A stretch of DNA of 64,000 bases from Polytrichum commune (taxonomy: Eukaryota; Streptophyta; Polytrichopsida; Polytrichales; Polytrichaceae): assembly GCA_950295325.1 (NCBI GenBank), contig OX485806.1, positions 53,003,169 to 53,067,168 on the forward strand, written 5' to 3'. The position numbers and the translations under genes are program-made. Position 1 is the stretch's first letter; every line of letters starts with the position of its first letter. Below, piece after piece: positions 45,284-55,703 of the stretch. A model generated the notes under the pieces. That model saw only the letters and a program-made list of their open reading frames with translations. It searched no databases and was not told the DNA's origin.

Positions 45284-46279
45284 TGTCGCGCACCTCTCCA
45301 TGAGGAGTGCCCGAAACACCATGGGCACAAGGGGGACCCTGGAGTGACACCCGGGACTTGTGGCGCCGTTGGTGAGAGGGCCCAAGTGATCCTAGTGTGG
45401 GTGAGGGCCCCGGGCGTTGGGAACGCCTCCCACCCACGAAAACTAGGAGGCACAAAGGTAAGGCCATGAGCTATGCGTAGCTCATGGCGTGGTGATTCTA
45501 GAATGCTCAAGAACACCTCAATCGGAGGTGTGAGCTAGGAGTTATGGCCATTTGAGTGGGGTGCTGTCCCGGGACAGCGCCCTGGTACAGCAGTGCCTGG
45601 GAGGGATTCCCGGGACTGCCAAGGTTCAAACAGGCATAACTTCCTCAAGACTTGCTCGAATGGAGCAAGTGAGGAGTCCATCGGCATCTACGTGAAGCGT
45701 AGATGAGGATGGAGTGGTTGGTTGTTATGATCAGACATCATACAAGGAAGTTATGATGGTCTGAAGCTGCTGGGGGGTTCTAGGCCCAGCAGCTAAAGGA
45801 AAATGTCCACTTGGCCCCAACTCTTGGTAGGGAGACAAGAGGTTGGTTGACGGTGGGGTAGGGGCCCCGCGTGAAGTCCTAGAGGCTTATATGGGTGAGG
45901 TGGTGTGGCCTCACCCACTCGAGGCCGAACGGCACGGCCTCCATGGGCATTGGCCTAATGTGAGGCCATAGTTGCCTAGTATGGTTCGGGTTGTTGTAGT
46001 GTTGCTCCCGCAACGCGATGATCAACATAAGATTGGACTTCCATGGATGGAAGTCCACATCTAAGGATTGGTTACCGATTAAAGGGGTTGGTTAGCGATT
46101 GAAGGGGTGAGTCCCGAAAGCAAAGTAGGAGGGTTGGTTCCCCTCCTATGAACTATAAGGTCCGGGGTGAGAGGAGCTAACCATTAGCATGGCGGTATGC
46201 GAATGGTTAGCGCTCGTAACCTTTGCTAGGAAATGAAAATTGGCAAGATGGTCAAGGAGGGCTAGCAAGGGTTGCGACA
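45284..46279 (+). mobile_element. Solo LTR, TGTCGC...GCGACA family, inside the gypsy element
   Basis: The 996-bp sequence starts TGTCGCGCACC and ends GGTTGCGACA, flanked by TGTAG on both sides (45279-45283 and 46280-46284). It is about 95% similar by eye to the one at 31279-32252. A 20-bp direct duplication containing GGTTRGCGATT lies near 46070-46100, accounting for its extra length. Confidence 0.93.
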
Positions 46280-46440
46280 TGTAGGCTGGGTGCAATGTGA
46301 GCCCCATCCTTTATCACCTTCAACAATTTATGTTGAATTCTTTGATAACTCTCCCAATGTGATTTTCAATCCCATAAAATTTCCGACCAACTAGATAACA
46401 ACTTCACCACTAAGACATGTGGCAAACATCCACAAAGTCC

Positions 46441-46947
46441 CTAATCATGACCATTAACGGCCATGGAGTGGGAGGCTTTCCGACAACGAGGACAAACCCA
46501 ATTGCCAAAAGGAAGAGTCAAAAGGGGAGGTGTCAAACATGCCATGTGCCATCCATGTTGACAATGGTCGCATAATAACATCGTTGCAGCTCCTTTCTTC
46601 TCTCCACACACATAACAAGGCAGACCCTGTGGTACAACCGCCAACTCGGGATGCACAGAGCCGTCGATGGGAAGATGACATGGAGCACAATTCTTTGAAT
46701 GCTCACGACATTCCCGTCCATCATTGCCTTCAAGCAATAATAAACCACTTGGTAAAACATCTTTTACCCGCAAAATTGTGCGCCCAGCCTTGACATCCAA
46801 TGTCGTAGGCGCCTTCCGTTGCAAGTAAACATAATCCCCCTTGGAAAATCTACGAACCTGAGGTCGATAAGCTCCACTGCGGATCCGGGCATACCGTAAT
46901 GTATCACGATGTTGAGCTATGTTTAAGTTCTCCATGGCCATAGGCAT
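46441..46947 (-). pseudogene. Integrase C-terminal part with PHD finger, copy 2
   Basis: The 168-residue frame holds the integrase C-terminal barrel (RRFSKGDYVYLQRKAPTT, residues 32-49), then a C80-x6-C87-x2-C90-H91 cluster, then a full C4HC3 PHD finger: C111, C114, C126, C129, H134, C137, C152, C155, with LLCDHCQHGWHMAC and NWVCPRC elements. PHD fingers of this type read histone H3 tails in many proteins. At the end of an integrase it takes the place that the chromodomain has in chromoviruses, suggesting control of target choice. The preceding integrase segment is joined by a shift near 46963. No key zinc ligand is lost. Confidence 0.9.
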
Positions 46948-48420
46948 GGCCTTTTGAAAGAATTATGCTCGGTCATGAAGACATTGAGCCCAAACATTTG
47001 GATCATCCAAGTCTACCACAGGAGCCAATTTCTCTCGCACAAAGCTAGGTAAAATTGGTTCCCGTCCATACAAGAGTTGGTAAGGACTATAGGATGCCAA
47101 AGATGCTTGCCTGCTGAAACGGTAACCCATTGCTATCCATGGTAACATCAAGTCCCAATCGCGATGGTTGCCATGAAACAACCATACTTCCGCAAACCGC
47201 GCTTGACAGTCTGAACAACTCGTTTAGCTAAGCCATCTGCCTCAGGGTGATCTCTGGAAGTTGTTCGATGATCAACCAAAGCCTAAGTATACGAAGCCTC
47301 AAAAGATCCAAGAAATTCTCTCCCTTGATCCGTCAACACCTCTGCAGGTGCTCCAAACCGTGCCAAAATTCAATCAAGAAATGCCATAGCCGCCAATTCT
47401 GAGGAATTTTGGGAAAGAGCCACAAGTTCAATCCACTTACTAAAATGCTCCACCATCACAAGTACATACTTTGCCCCACGTGGAGTGATAGTAAGCGGTC
47501 CGGCAAAATCCAAAGACCAATGATATCCCAAGCCCATAATAGGTAAAGGCTGAAGTTGAGGTGATAAAGTATTAAAACTTGACCTGACCCGGTTACATAC
47601 TTCACACTTAAAAACACAAGTGGCAACCTGTTGATACATACCAGTCCACCAATATTGGTTGCGCAACATAGAGTGTGTCCTTCGCACTCCAAAATGTCCA
47701 AGCTCCTCGTGCACTTGCCGCACTAAAGAAGCTCTTTGATCTGGCCTTGGAACGATGCGCCTCGTTCCGTTCGGCCACACACGAAATAACAAGCCGTTTG
47801 TCCAACGAAACCTTGTTATTCGATGGGTAACTCTATCTCGCTCCATAGCAGATAGTCCAAGAGGAAATATCCCTTGTTGAAGGTTGTGCAAGACCGCCTG
47901 GTCTTCCCACACATCACCAACAACGACAGATTTATCAACCTCCTCATCTTGTTCTTCTACAAGGATCTCAGCAGCCAATCCCGACATCATTGTGAGATAT
48001 GTGGCAACATGCCAACCCGGCACTGCCTCACGATCACAATTTCCATGCCACCTGGCTCCAGTTAAATCCTCATCTGAAGGACTTGGATTGCGAGACAATC
48101 CGTCTGCATCCAAGTTGGCAATTCCTGCTCGGTGAACAACTTCAAAGTCATATTCCTGAAGTAACAATGCCCACCTAGCAAGTTTCCCGGTGAGTTTATC
48201 TGATTCCATAAGCCATTTTAAAGGCTGATGATCAGTCACCAAAATAAATTTTTGCCCATACAAATAAGGTCGAAAATGTGCAATGGCCCAAATGGCCGCC
48301 AAGGCCTCGCCTTCATAAGAAGAATAATTAGATTCAGCATTATTATTGCTTCTAGATGCATAAGCCACCACATATTCTTTTTCCTCTTCATTTTTTTATG
48401 TCAATACTGCTCCTAACCCC
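46948..48420 (-). pseudogene. RNase H and integrase of gypsy copy 2
   Basis: RNase H: VAYASRSNNNAESNYSSYEGE, LVTDHQPLKWL, HRAGIANLDADGLSR. Integrase zinc domain: HEELGHFGVRRTHS ... KCEVC (47700-47590 region). Catalytic core: the first aspartate in WSLDFAGPL, the second in EVLTDQGREFLG near 47330, and a third position near 47235 reading LAKRVVQT. Copy 1 has LAERVVQT, so the catalytic glutamate is replaced by lysine here. Stops at 47370, about 47285 and 47165 and a shift near 47180 further break it. A TAA-type stop near 48398 breaks the start of RNase H. Confidence 0.9.
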
Positions 48421-48453
48421 ACTGCACTCCAATCCGTGTGCAATTGAAAAGCT

Positions 48454-49572
48454 CTAGACACATCCGGGCGTCCAAGCACTGGCGCTGAACCGAGCCTCTG
48501 CTTCAATGTATCGAATGCTTGTTGTTGTTCCCGACTCCAAATTCAATAGTTGGTCTTTCCCCGTGAGAATGGTGAGAGGTTTGGCAATCAAACTAAAGTT
48601 TTTGACAAACCTTCTATAATAATTTGCCAATCCTAGAAATGCCCGAAGTCGTAGTACATTACTAGGTGCGGGAATTTTGTGCAAAGCATCCACCTTCGCC
48701 TGTTGCACACCAAGACCGCCAGGAACAATCATGTGGCCTAAATAGGGCAATTGATCATGGAAAAACTTACATTTGCCATGATGTAAACGGAGTCCCCACC
48801 GTTGTAGTCGTTCAAATACCGCTTGTAAATGTCTCACATGATCATGTGGACTATTACTAAAGATGATAACATCATCAATGTAACATCTAACAAATGGTAA
48901 ACCAGCCAATAATTGGTCCATCACCCGCTGAAATTCAGCTGATGCATTCTTGAAACCAAATGGCAAAAATTTCCAATGATAAAGTTGATCCTTGCCATCT
49001 TTATCAATTCCCCAAAATGCGGTCTTCACCCGATCACCCAACAACAAAGGTAATTGATGATAATCAGACCTCAAATCTAGAGTGCTGAAGATTTTAGCAA
49101 ATCCCAGTGCATCAAACAACTCCTCTGGCATCGGCATTGGATATCGATCCGACTTGGTCTTGCGGTTGACTGGACGATAATCACCACACATCCGTTTTTC
49201 CGTCCTGTTGCCAAAGATATCTTTCTTTGAAGGCATAACCGTGGCACAAGCATACTCTCCATTGGAGAGTTCAATCAATTCCGCTGCCAATAATTCTTGA
49301 CATCGAGTTTGAACACCCAACCTTTCAGATGTACTAAGTCTGTACGGCCGTTTGAAAATAGGATGGTCGTCCTCAAGTTGAATACAAACAAGTTTACCTT
49401 TATATCCTTCAAGATCATGAAGATTAAAGGCAAAACAATTACGGTAAGAGCGAATAAATGCCCGTACCTTTCGTGCTTCGACACCAGTAAGCTTTGGCCC
49501 CACTTCAATTGGCCAATCGTCAAACTCCGTGGTTTCCTTCTTCATAGAAGGATTGCCACTTGGTGCCAGCAC
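48454..49572 (-). pseudogene. Reverse transcriptase of gypsy copy 2
   Basis: A 372-codon frame with the full gypsy set: PYRLSTSERLG, MPSKKDIFGNRTEKRMCGDYR, VNRKTKSDRYPMP, FSTLDLRSDYHQLP, FGFKNASAEFQRVMD, YIDD (plus-strand 48871-48882, about residue 231) and FLGLANYYRRFVKNF. The frame shifts near 48540 before RNase H. Upstream it is continuous in frame with the methyltransferase across a single TAG at 49585-49587, where copy-to-copy comparison suggests a former glutamine codon. Confidence 0.92.
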
Positions 49573-49584
49573 AGCCTGTGATTG

Positions 49585-51071
49585 CTAGTCCGTGGAGAGG
49601 GCAACACCTTTGTCCCCATCATCTGTACTTGAATCCAAATGCGTATCTTCTCCACTACAATCAGTTTGTGTAGCTAAATAGCTACCCACATATGAAGTGT
49701 CACCAAGAAATAGAAGTGGAAACATTTTGTGGGCCTCCAACTTTCCAAAATCTTGGGCCAAAGCCGAAAAAACACGTTGGGCTCGAAACTCTTCCGCAAC
49801 CTGTTGTTTCAAAGAAAATAATCCCTCAGTGTCATTGACCTCCATGTGATCCTTGGATTGCGGCTCCATTGCCCCCTGACCATTGTTCTTTGCCCTCAGA
49901 GGAAGCAATTGGTCATCCATATGTTGTTGAGCAGCAAGACAAATTCCAATTATCCACACAATGCTATTGAAATCCATAGCTTGTCCCAATAGGAAACGTC
50001 TCTGACCTTCCTGAAGCCCATGAGCAGCCGTGGTGCCTGTAGGAAAACCCATGGCGCGTTCTCGCTCATCTGCCGTAGGCTCATCATGAGTTTGGGATTT
50101 TGAATCCCAAACCATGCCTGGTCCACGAGATCGAAATGCGAAAGACCGTGGATATGTCACAAAAGTAGGTAGTGCACCTCTTGGAATTCCCACCTTGTTA
50201 ATTAATGCAAATGGCAAGGTGTCATCCTTCGAAACTGCCACGGAAACACGATGATCATCCAAAATGTCATCCACCTTGCGATTCATAAGGCGGGGAATGC
50301 GGGCGATCGCCGTTGAAAGCACCTGCGGTGATACCAAATTGGTCCAAAACCAACGAGGCCGATGAGCAAAGGATCCCAAGGATGCAGCATCCAGAAAGTT
50401 GGAGTACCCAGAATTTGGTTAATGTACTCACCATCCTTCACCACTTTGTGCCGTGTATCACCCAATAATGGCACATTTTCAAAAATGTAGCCTGGTGGAG
50501 TTGATTGGTGGGTAAACCACCATTGTGTCAATCGCATCAAATCCGCGAACAAACTAGACCTAGGATCATCCAAACCCTGGCCAGTTCCTGCCCGTGAATG
50601 GCCTTGACAAGGCCATCCTGCAATAATTAAATCCACGTGGCCCAATCTTCTCAAATCCTCATCACTAATCATAGTGACATCTTGAGGAAGTTGACCACAA
50701 CATCTAAGAATGGCAGTGGTTGACAATTGTGCGGGGTACTTCAACAACAAGTGTTGAATGTGATGTCGGACGGCTCTGTTGGCTGCATATCCATTATCCA
50801 CATGAATATATCGCCTAACTGTAATCCCAGCCTCCAACACTGCCGCCAAACCTGTGCCAATGCCCCCAAAGATTTCTACAAGGACAATACCTTCAGGTGG
50901 TGGTTGCCAACGAATGGGTTGAGCAAAAGAAAATGAGGATGACGTTGGAGGTGTCTCTCCAAGTCCCAAATCTGCTACAATGTGTCGACAATGGTCGGAT
51001 AACTCCTTAGGAGTACGCCATGGTGGAGGTGGATTCTTGAAATGTCGAGCAGAAATTTGTAAAGATGGCAA
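49585..51071 (-). pseudogene. C5-cytosine DNA methyltransferase domain of gypsy copy 2
   Basis: In the first frame (51071-50283) motif I is EIFGGIGTG (residues 66-74), motif IV GWPCQGHSRAG has the catalytic Cys155 and motif VI is YIFENVPLLGD with Glu198. A single-base shift near 50400 leads to the second frame (from 50379), with motif VIII HRPRWFWTNL, a short target-recognition-like region, motif IX RERAMGFPTG and motif X GQAMDFNSIVW. All key residues are intact. The motif VIII and the GITVRRYI segment after motif I look more like DNMT3/DRM enzymes, while the PCQ box is more like DNMT1 or bacterial enzymes, so clade is open. Upstream the frame is continuous with protease across two stops (51261, about 51086). 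It would be part of the Gag-Pol polyprotein. Confidence 0.92.
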
Positions 51072-51260
51072 AATTTGTTGCTATGCTGCATTACAAGCGT
51101 AGTCCAATGTTTCCTCCAACAAAACTGGAGCACAAGGCAAATCCGCAACTGAACCGCTGCAACCAAACATTGCCTCCACAACCATAGTCATAGAAGTAGC
51201 TGCAAATGCTACAGGAATAAATACCTTCCTGTCATCTCCAGAAGACCATCCCGGTCTAAT

Positions 51261-51746
51261 TCATGCCTCTTCAGTCCAATTATCCAAACCAAAGCCAAGT
51301 GGATAAAGAGCTTGCTGACCAACAAGGATATCATAGTTGGTAGCATTAGTAACAACACACTTCATTGACAAATGGGTGTAGGTAGGTCCTGCCCCCACAT
51401 TAAAAATCAAACGTAGCGGTGCCTTGGTGTAACCTGTTGCACGTTCAGTGCCCCCTACTGAAGTCACAATTGTGAATGGACAAGGATCTAAGTTTGCTGG
51501 CGTCAATCCAAGACTGTCAGCAAGTCCTTTGCCAATCATAACCGGTTGAGCACCGGAATCCATCATAACTCTCAGTGGTGTAGCACGAATAGTAGGCATA
51601 TCCGCGCGTGAAACAACAAACAAAGATTTGTCGTTCATCAGCCGTACAACTTCTGGTTGCAAATTATGCCGTTCGCGCGCAGGCCTTGCAGAAATATCTG
51701 CAAGATATGCCTCTCCCGCTGCATAATTCAAAAAGGACGTGTCCAC
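51261..51746 (-). pseudogene. Aspartic protease of gypsy copy 2
   Basis: It cleaves the retrotransposon polyprotein. The catalytic segment reads LRVMMDSGAQPVMIG (Asp-Ser-Gly) and the C-terminal partner segment YDILVGQQALYPLGF is typical of gypsy proteases. The segment of 161 codons ends in a TGA at 51261 and then stays in frame toward the methyltransferase domain. It is only one domain of a longer former pol frame. Confidence 0.88.
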
Positions 51747-52339
51747 TGCTGAAATTGTTCATGGAGGAATATCAGTGTGCTTACCAAAAGCAATGATCGC
51801 CGCATCCGCAAGGCTCGCTCGCAAATTGGCTAAGTCCTCCACCTCCTCAGCCATAGATACGTCAACAACAGCTTGGGATACTTGAAGGGATGGCAAATCC
51901 GCCTTTCCTTCTAACATTTTCCCCACTAAATGGAAACTCCAGCAGGCTTGAAATCCGGAGCCATCAACTCCGAACTCGAGAAAATTGGCATGTGGAGAAT
52001 TTTATATGCCAATGCTGGCGTAACATCCTTCGAGATGGAATCCCCATCTCTCAAAGGTACATGGTTTTTAGCCCCAACAACAGTGGTGTCTACCAATCCA
52101 AATGAGAGAGGTAAACGTGCTTGACCAACTTGATCCGCTGGTTCGGCATGGCGAGGATGTGACACCTCGTTGCTACCACCACTTGTAGAAGCTACCGCAT
52201 TTGCCAATGTTTGTGATCGAGTAGAAGCTGCAACTACCACCTCTCCAGATGCCCCAAACATATACATGTCCGAACCCGAGGTGCCCCCACCCGCATGCGG
52301 CTCAGAAATTTGAGCAAAAGATGCAGAAGATTTGAGCTT
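51747..52339 (-). pseudogene. Gag-protease linker of gypsy copy 2
   Basis: After the stop at 52340 the gag frame continues as a Ser/Ala-rich linker to a stop near 51926. Frames then change, with further stops, until the protease at 51746. No domain is recognised. Confidence 0.55.
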
Positions 52340-53680
52340 TTACTCAAGCTCTGCCACCTTAGCCTCAAGACTCTGCTCCCTTGGAGATTTGCCAGTGACA
52401 TAACTGGCAGGCCGCATCTCAGGATGAAGTTGGAAACAATGATCCACATCGTGATTAGTGCCACCACAATGGTTACATTTCAATTGTCTCTTTTTAGAAT
52501 TGTCCCCTGCCTTTACTGGTTCTATCTTTTGTTTTAATTTTCCCAAAGGCTGGGTTTTTTTTTTCTTAGGACAATTGGGATCATTCTTCGAATGACCAGC
52601 TTCTCCACAACCCCAACAATGCAAAATCTTTTGCTCCTTAACGGTTTGAGTCTCAGCTAAACTACTAATAGCTGTGACAATTCTTCTTGATTTCGTACTC
52701 TCTATCATCCAAGATACCATGTCTGTGGCATCGTGTTGACAGAGAGCTCGATCACATCTCTTAACCATGGCAAACGTTTGTGCAAGCGTAGCTCTGCCTT
52801 CGTAGTCGAGAATAATCCAAGGTGATACCAACTCAAGTAGCCGCTTGTTAATTTTAGACAAAAAGATTTTGACAAACTGACTCTCAGCAAAAACACCTCC
52901 CGACTCAACAGCAAAGCGTGCGAGTCGCGTATACATGGTCCGTGGAGTGTCATCCTTCTCTCGGCGGAAATCCTGAATGCGCTGCGTCTGGTCTCGCCGA
53001 AATCCACCATACTCCACCTCCAAATGTGCGACAAATTCAGCAAGGGGATTAAATGGAGGTGGTGGACCAACAGCCGTCAATGCTGCCTGTGTAGCACGTG
53101 CCATCTGTGAAAGGATAGCCGTGCTACTGCCAGCCACTATTGGCCCAAGTACTAGTTCTTGGTCCTTAGACTCCTCCGGTGGATCCTCCTCCTTTAAGGT
53201 GGGTGGAGCTAAGGTGGCAATCGCCCCATCTTTAAGGGTTGAAATAAGCTCAACCCGGGCCTCCCAATACTGCTCCACCTCCCGAAGTTGTCGCTGATGA
53301 CCCTCTGTCCAGCGTTCGTAAGTTTGGAGTGCCTCATACTCCAAATGTTGAGGCAGAAGTTCAAAGGCATACCAATCATTGAAATTGGAAGACCTTTGGC
53401 GTTTCTCCTTAATCCAGGTACGAAACCGGAGTTTCCAATCGGGCAAGGAAATGCCCCCAGCTCGACCTGAGAACCGATCACGCACTGAACCGTGGTGATC
53501 GTCGTCCATTTCGTCGAACGTGCCAACACTCCAAATCCGAAGCCTACTAGTGGTGTCCAACGCCGAAATAGGCTCAAAAGCCTCATTGGTATCTACCTTT
53601 GGCTCAAGATTTGTGGTATGCACGTCCTCCAAGTAATCTGGTGATGGAGATCGATAATATCGGACCCTAGTTTGCACCAT
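52340..53680 (-). CDS. Gag protein of gypsy copy 2
   Basis: The 446-codon frame starts at ATG 53680, the first in a good context after the leader. It has an acidic N-terminus, a retrotransposon-gag-like capsid region with FVAHLEVEYGGFRRDQTQRI and TMYTRLARFAVES (about residues 235-275), and two CCHC zinc knuckles: CWGCGEAGHSKNDPNC and CNHCGGTNHDVDHC. It would package element RNA in the cytoplasm. The stop TAA lies within a Leu/Glu-rich segment and the frame stays open beyond it, so the protein may have been longer. Copy 1 has lost this region. Confidence 0.85.
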   Translation of the reverse strand: MVQTRVRYYRSPSPDYLEDVHTTNLEPKVDTNEAFEPISALDTTSRLRIWSVGTFDEMDDDHHGSVRDRFSGRAGGISLPDWKLRFRTWIKEKRQRSSNFNDWYAFELLPQHLEYEALQTYERWTEGHQRQLREVEQYWEARVELISTLKDGAIATLAPPTLKEEDPPEESKDQELVLGPIVAGSSTAILSQMARATQAALTAVGPPPPFNPLAEFVAHLEVEYGGFRRDQTQRIQDFRREKDDTPRTMYTRLARFAVESGGVFAESQFVKIFLSKINKRLLELVSPWIILDYEGRATLAQTFAMVKRCDRALCQHDATDMVSWMIESTKSRRIVTAISSLAETQTVKEQKILHCWGCGEAGHSKNDPNCPKKKKTQPLGKLKQKIEPVKAGDNSKKRQLKCNHCGGTNHDVDHCFQLHPEMRPASYVTGKSPREQSLEAKVAELE

Positions 53681-53699
53681 AAAATAATCACTTGAGTAC

Positions 53700-54893
53700 C
53701 AGCAACTATCTACAAGGTAATGGCAACCTGCACCTGTTGCGGGCTATCTAAATGGCAATCCCTTGCCAAATGCCAAGTGTTTATTTAGGCCCCCAGAATT
53801 CCAAAATTGTGCAAAGGTTTGAGATTGGTAATTAAAATTAAAAAAATCAGCGTTGAAAATGTTAATTTCCAAGGTGATTATGGACTCCAATCAACAAACT
53901 AATTGCCCCAATGGACTCCTAGGAAGATTTCACGCAAATTAGGCTCAAATTTCACTCCGTTCGGAGTGAATTTGCTCCCAAAAACAAAAATCAGCGTTGA
54001 AAATGTTAATTTCCAAGGTGATTATGGACTCCAATCAACAAACTAATTGCACCAATGGACTCCTAGGAAGATTTCACACAAATTAGGCTCAAATTTCACT
54101 CCGTTTGGAGTTAATTTGCTCCCAAAAACAAAAATCAGCGTTGAAATTAATAATTTCAGCAATGATTTTGAATTCCAATCAACAATCCAATTACACCATT
54201 GGATTCCTTGGCAAATTTCACACAAGATAGGCTCAAATTTCACTCCAATCAGAGCTAGTATGCCCCCAAATTTGAACCTCAAAGTTCGTGAGAATTAAAT
54301 GCCAAGTGTGAAAGGTGAAAGTAAAAATGTAAAAATAAAAATAAATGTTTATATGACAAACAAAACAAAAATAATAAACTAATAAACAAAAATAAAATAA
54401 AAAAGAAGGCCTTACTTGGCCTGGCTGGCTGGCGCCCGCCCCCGTGGGCCCGGCCTGCGCCCGCCCGCCCGGCCCGGCTTGCGACCCGCTGCCCCTTGCA
54501 GAACTGGAGCTCCAGGAGGGTCCGGTGAGCTCCGGATCCGTCCGGAGCTCAACAATTAAAAACAATTCGGATTTTTATTTTACTGTTGTTTTATTTTATT
54601 GTTATGTTTGTTTTAAAAGAACAAAAATTAAACTTTGCTTCCACAATTTGCAAGCAAGAAAGATGTGACTTGAGATTCCATTTGGTCTCAAGATTCAACC
54701 ATCAACAATTCAAGAAAACACAAAGAGACACCAAAAGATAAATGTGAAGATTTTTCTCAAAATCTTCTTGAGGGTTGCAAGGAATTGCAAACTAAGCTTT
54801 CATACACTTGTATCACTCATTTGCCCCCACTACTGGGCCCTTTTAGCTCAGAAATACAACCAAAAATGAAAAATAAGCGCATTGTTGTCAAGT
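53700..54893 (-). other. Leader of gypsy copy 2, with 143-bp tandem repeats
   Basis: Three units of about 143 bp lie at 53840-54260 (anchor word ATCAGCGTTGAAA at about 53847, 53990 and 54133). They share GATTATGGACTCCAATCAAC and CAAATTTCACTCC. A GC-rich tract of GCCC-type repeats is at 54420-54500. Where the end of the 5' LTR is expected (54800-54893) the sequence does not match the end of the 3' LTR. I could not identify a primer-binding site. Confidence 0.7.
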
Positions 54894-55324
54894 ATGAGGG
54901 TTTCTCTCTCCAAGCTCAAGAAACTAAGAAATCTTCTTACAAAGATTAAGAAACTCTGAAATTCACACAAAATAGTCAAGTTATCTCTCACTCCACGAAG
55001 GGAGAATCCAAGAGTGCAAGTGATGGAGAAAGAATGCAAAGGCTTACTCATGATCTACTACACCATAGCCATAAGATAGCAACAACAAGCTCTCTCTCTC
55101 TCAAAACACACTCATAAGACTTGACTTGACAACAATGGCAAGTCAAGATGCCTTCCTCTCCACATAACCCCAATCCTATGTGGATTTCATCCATGGAGTG
55201 GATGAACAACTAACTAGGACTCCCAATGGAGTCCATCACTCATCCAAACACACATGGACTCCTAATGGAGTCCATTTACTCCTAATTTGACGTGACTTAG
55301 CCCCCGATGTCAACTCACGTGACA
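54894..55324 (-). repeat. 5' LTR of gypsy copy 2 (core only)
   Basis: It begins on the minus strand with TGTCACGTGAGTTGACATCG, directly after TATC, and matches 44571-45003 at about 97% by eye. The 108-bp segment that follows the core in the 3' LTR is missing here and replaced by unrelated sequence. Confidence 0.85.
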
Positions 55325-55328
55325 TATC

Positions 55329-55694
55329 GAGAAACGACAAAGACCTCAAACATTCGCCTACCATCTTGATTTCATGCTCGGTGTCGATAGTTTTGTCTTC
55401 ATTCAAATCATGTGCATCATTTGCTTCACTATTCATGCACCTTGTTTCGTCCTTCTCCTGCACATCACCTCGCCTTTTATCATTTTTTGCATATCGTTTC
55501 TGCTCCTCCTGCATCCTCCACCTCCAGGCTTGTGTGGACTGCGAAAATGGAGTCAGCTCGTAGTCATCACTATATCGATTTGCAGCACCTATGTCATGTT
55601 CCGGCGATGAATTAAAAGGAACATGGGGATCTCCTAGACTTCTAATCTCCTTCTCCCATCCTAGGCCAGCAAACATGTCTCTCTCCTCTTCCAT
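55329..55694 (-). pseudogene. Accessory gene of the Mutator-like element, 5' part
   Basis: From ATG 55694 the frame encodes an acidic protein with DMFAGLGWEKEIRSLGDP near the start and a charged helix (WRMQEEQKRYAKNDKRRGD). It is cut by the gypsy element at 55324. The second copy at 63768 shares this start and the first 78 codons, so the start is supported by conservation although both frames also have an ATG 9 bases upstream in this copy. It lies 550 bases inside the right end of the Mutator-like element. Function unknown; accessory genes at this place in other Mutator-like elements include regulators of element silencing. Confidence 0.65.
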
Positions 55695-55703
55695 TGTGTG
55701 CAT

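Larger units (their letters stand above)
44464..55324 (-). mobile_element. Ty3/gypsy retrotransposon with DNA methyltransferase and PHD finger, copy 2
   Basis: Minus-strand order: 5' LTR (55324-54894), leader with 143-bp repeats, gag with two zinc knuckles, protease, C5-methyltransferase, reverse transcriptase, RNase H, integrase, PHD finger, polypurine tract, 3' LTR (45113-44464). A solo LTR of another family sits between PHD finger and 3' LTR. The two LTR cores are nearly identical over about 430 bp, so the insertion is fairly recent. It is nonetheless defective through several nonsense codons, frameshifts and a changed integrase catalytic residue. It is the fullest copy of this family in the window and includes the gag and protease that copy 1 lacks. 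Confidence 0.93.

Noticed and set aside
49585-51071. Bacterial contamination or an integrated restriction-modification methyltransferase as the source of the gypsy-borne domain
   Set aside because: The domain is in frame with gypsy protease and reverse transcriptase and is found at the same place in a second diverged copy.
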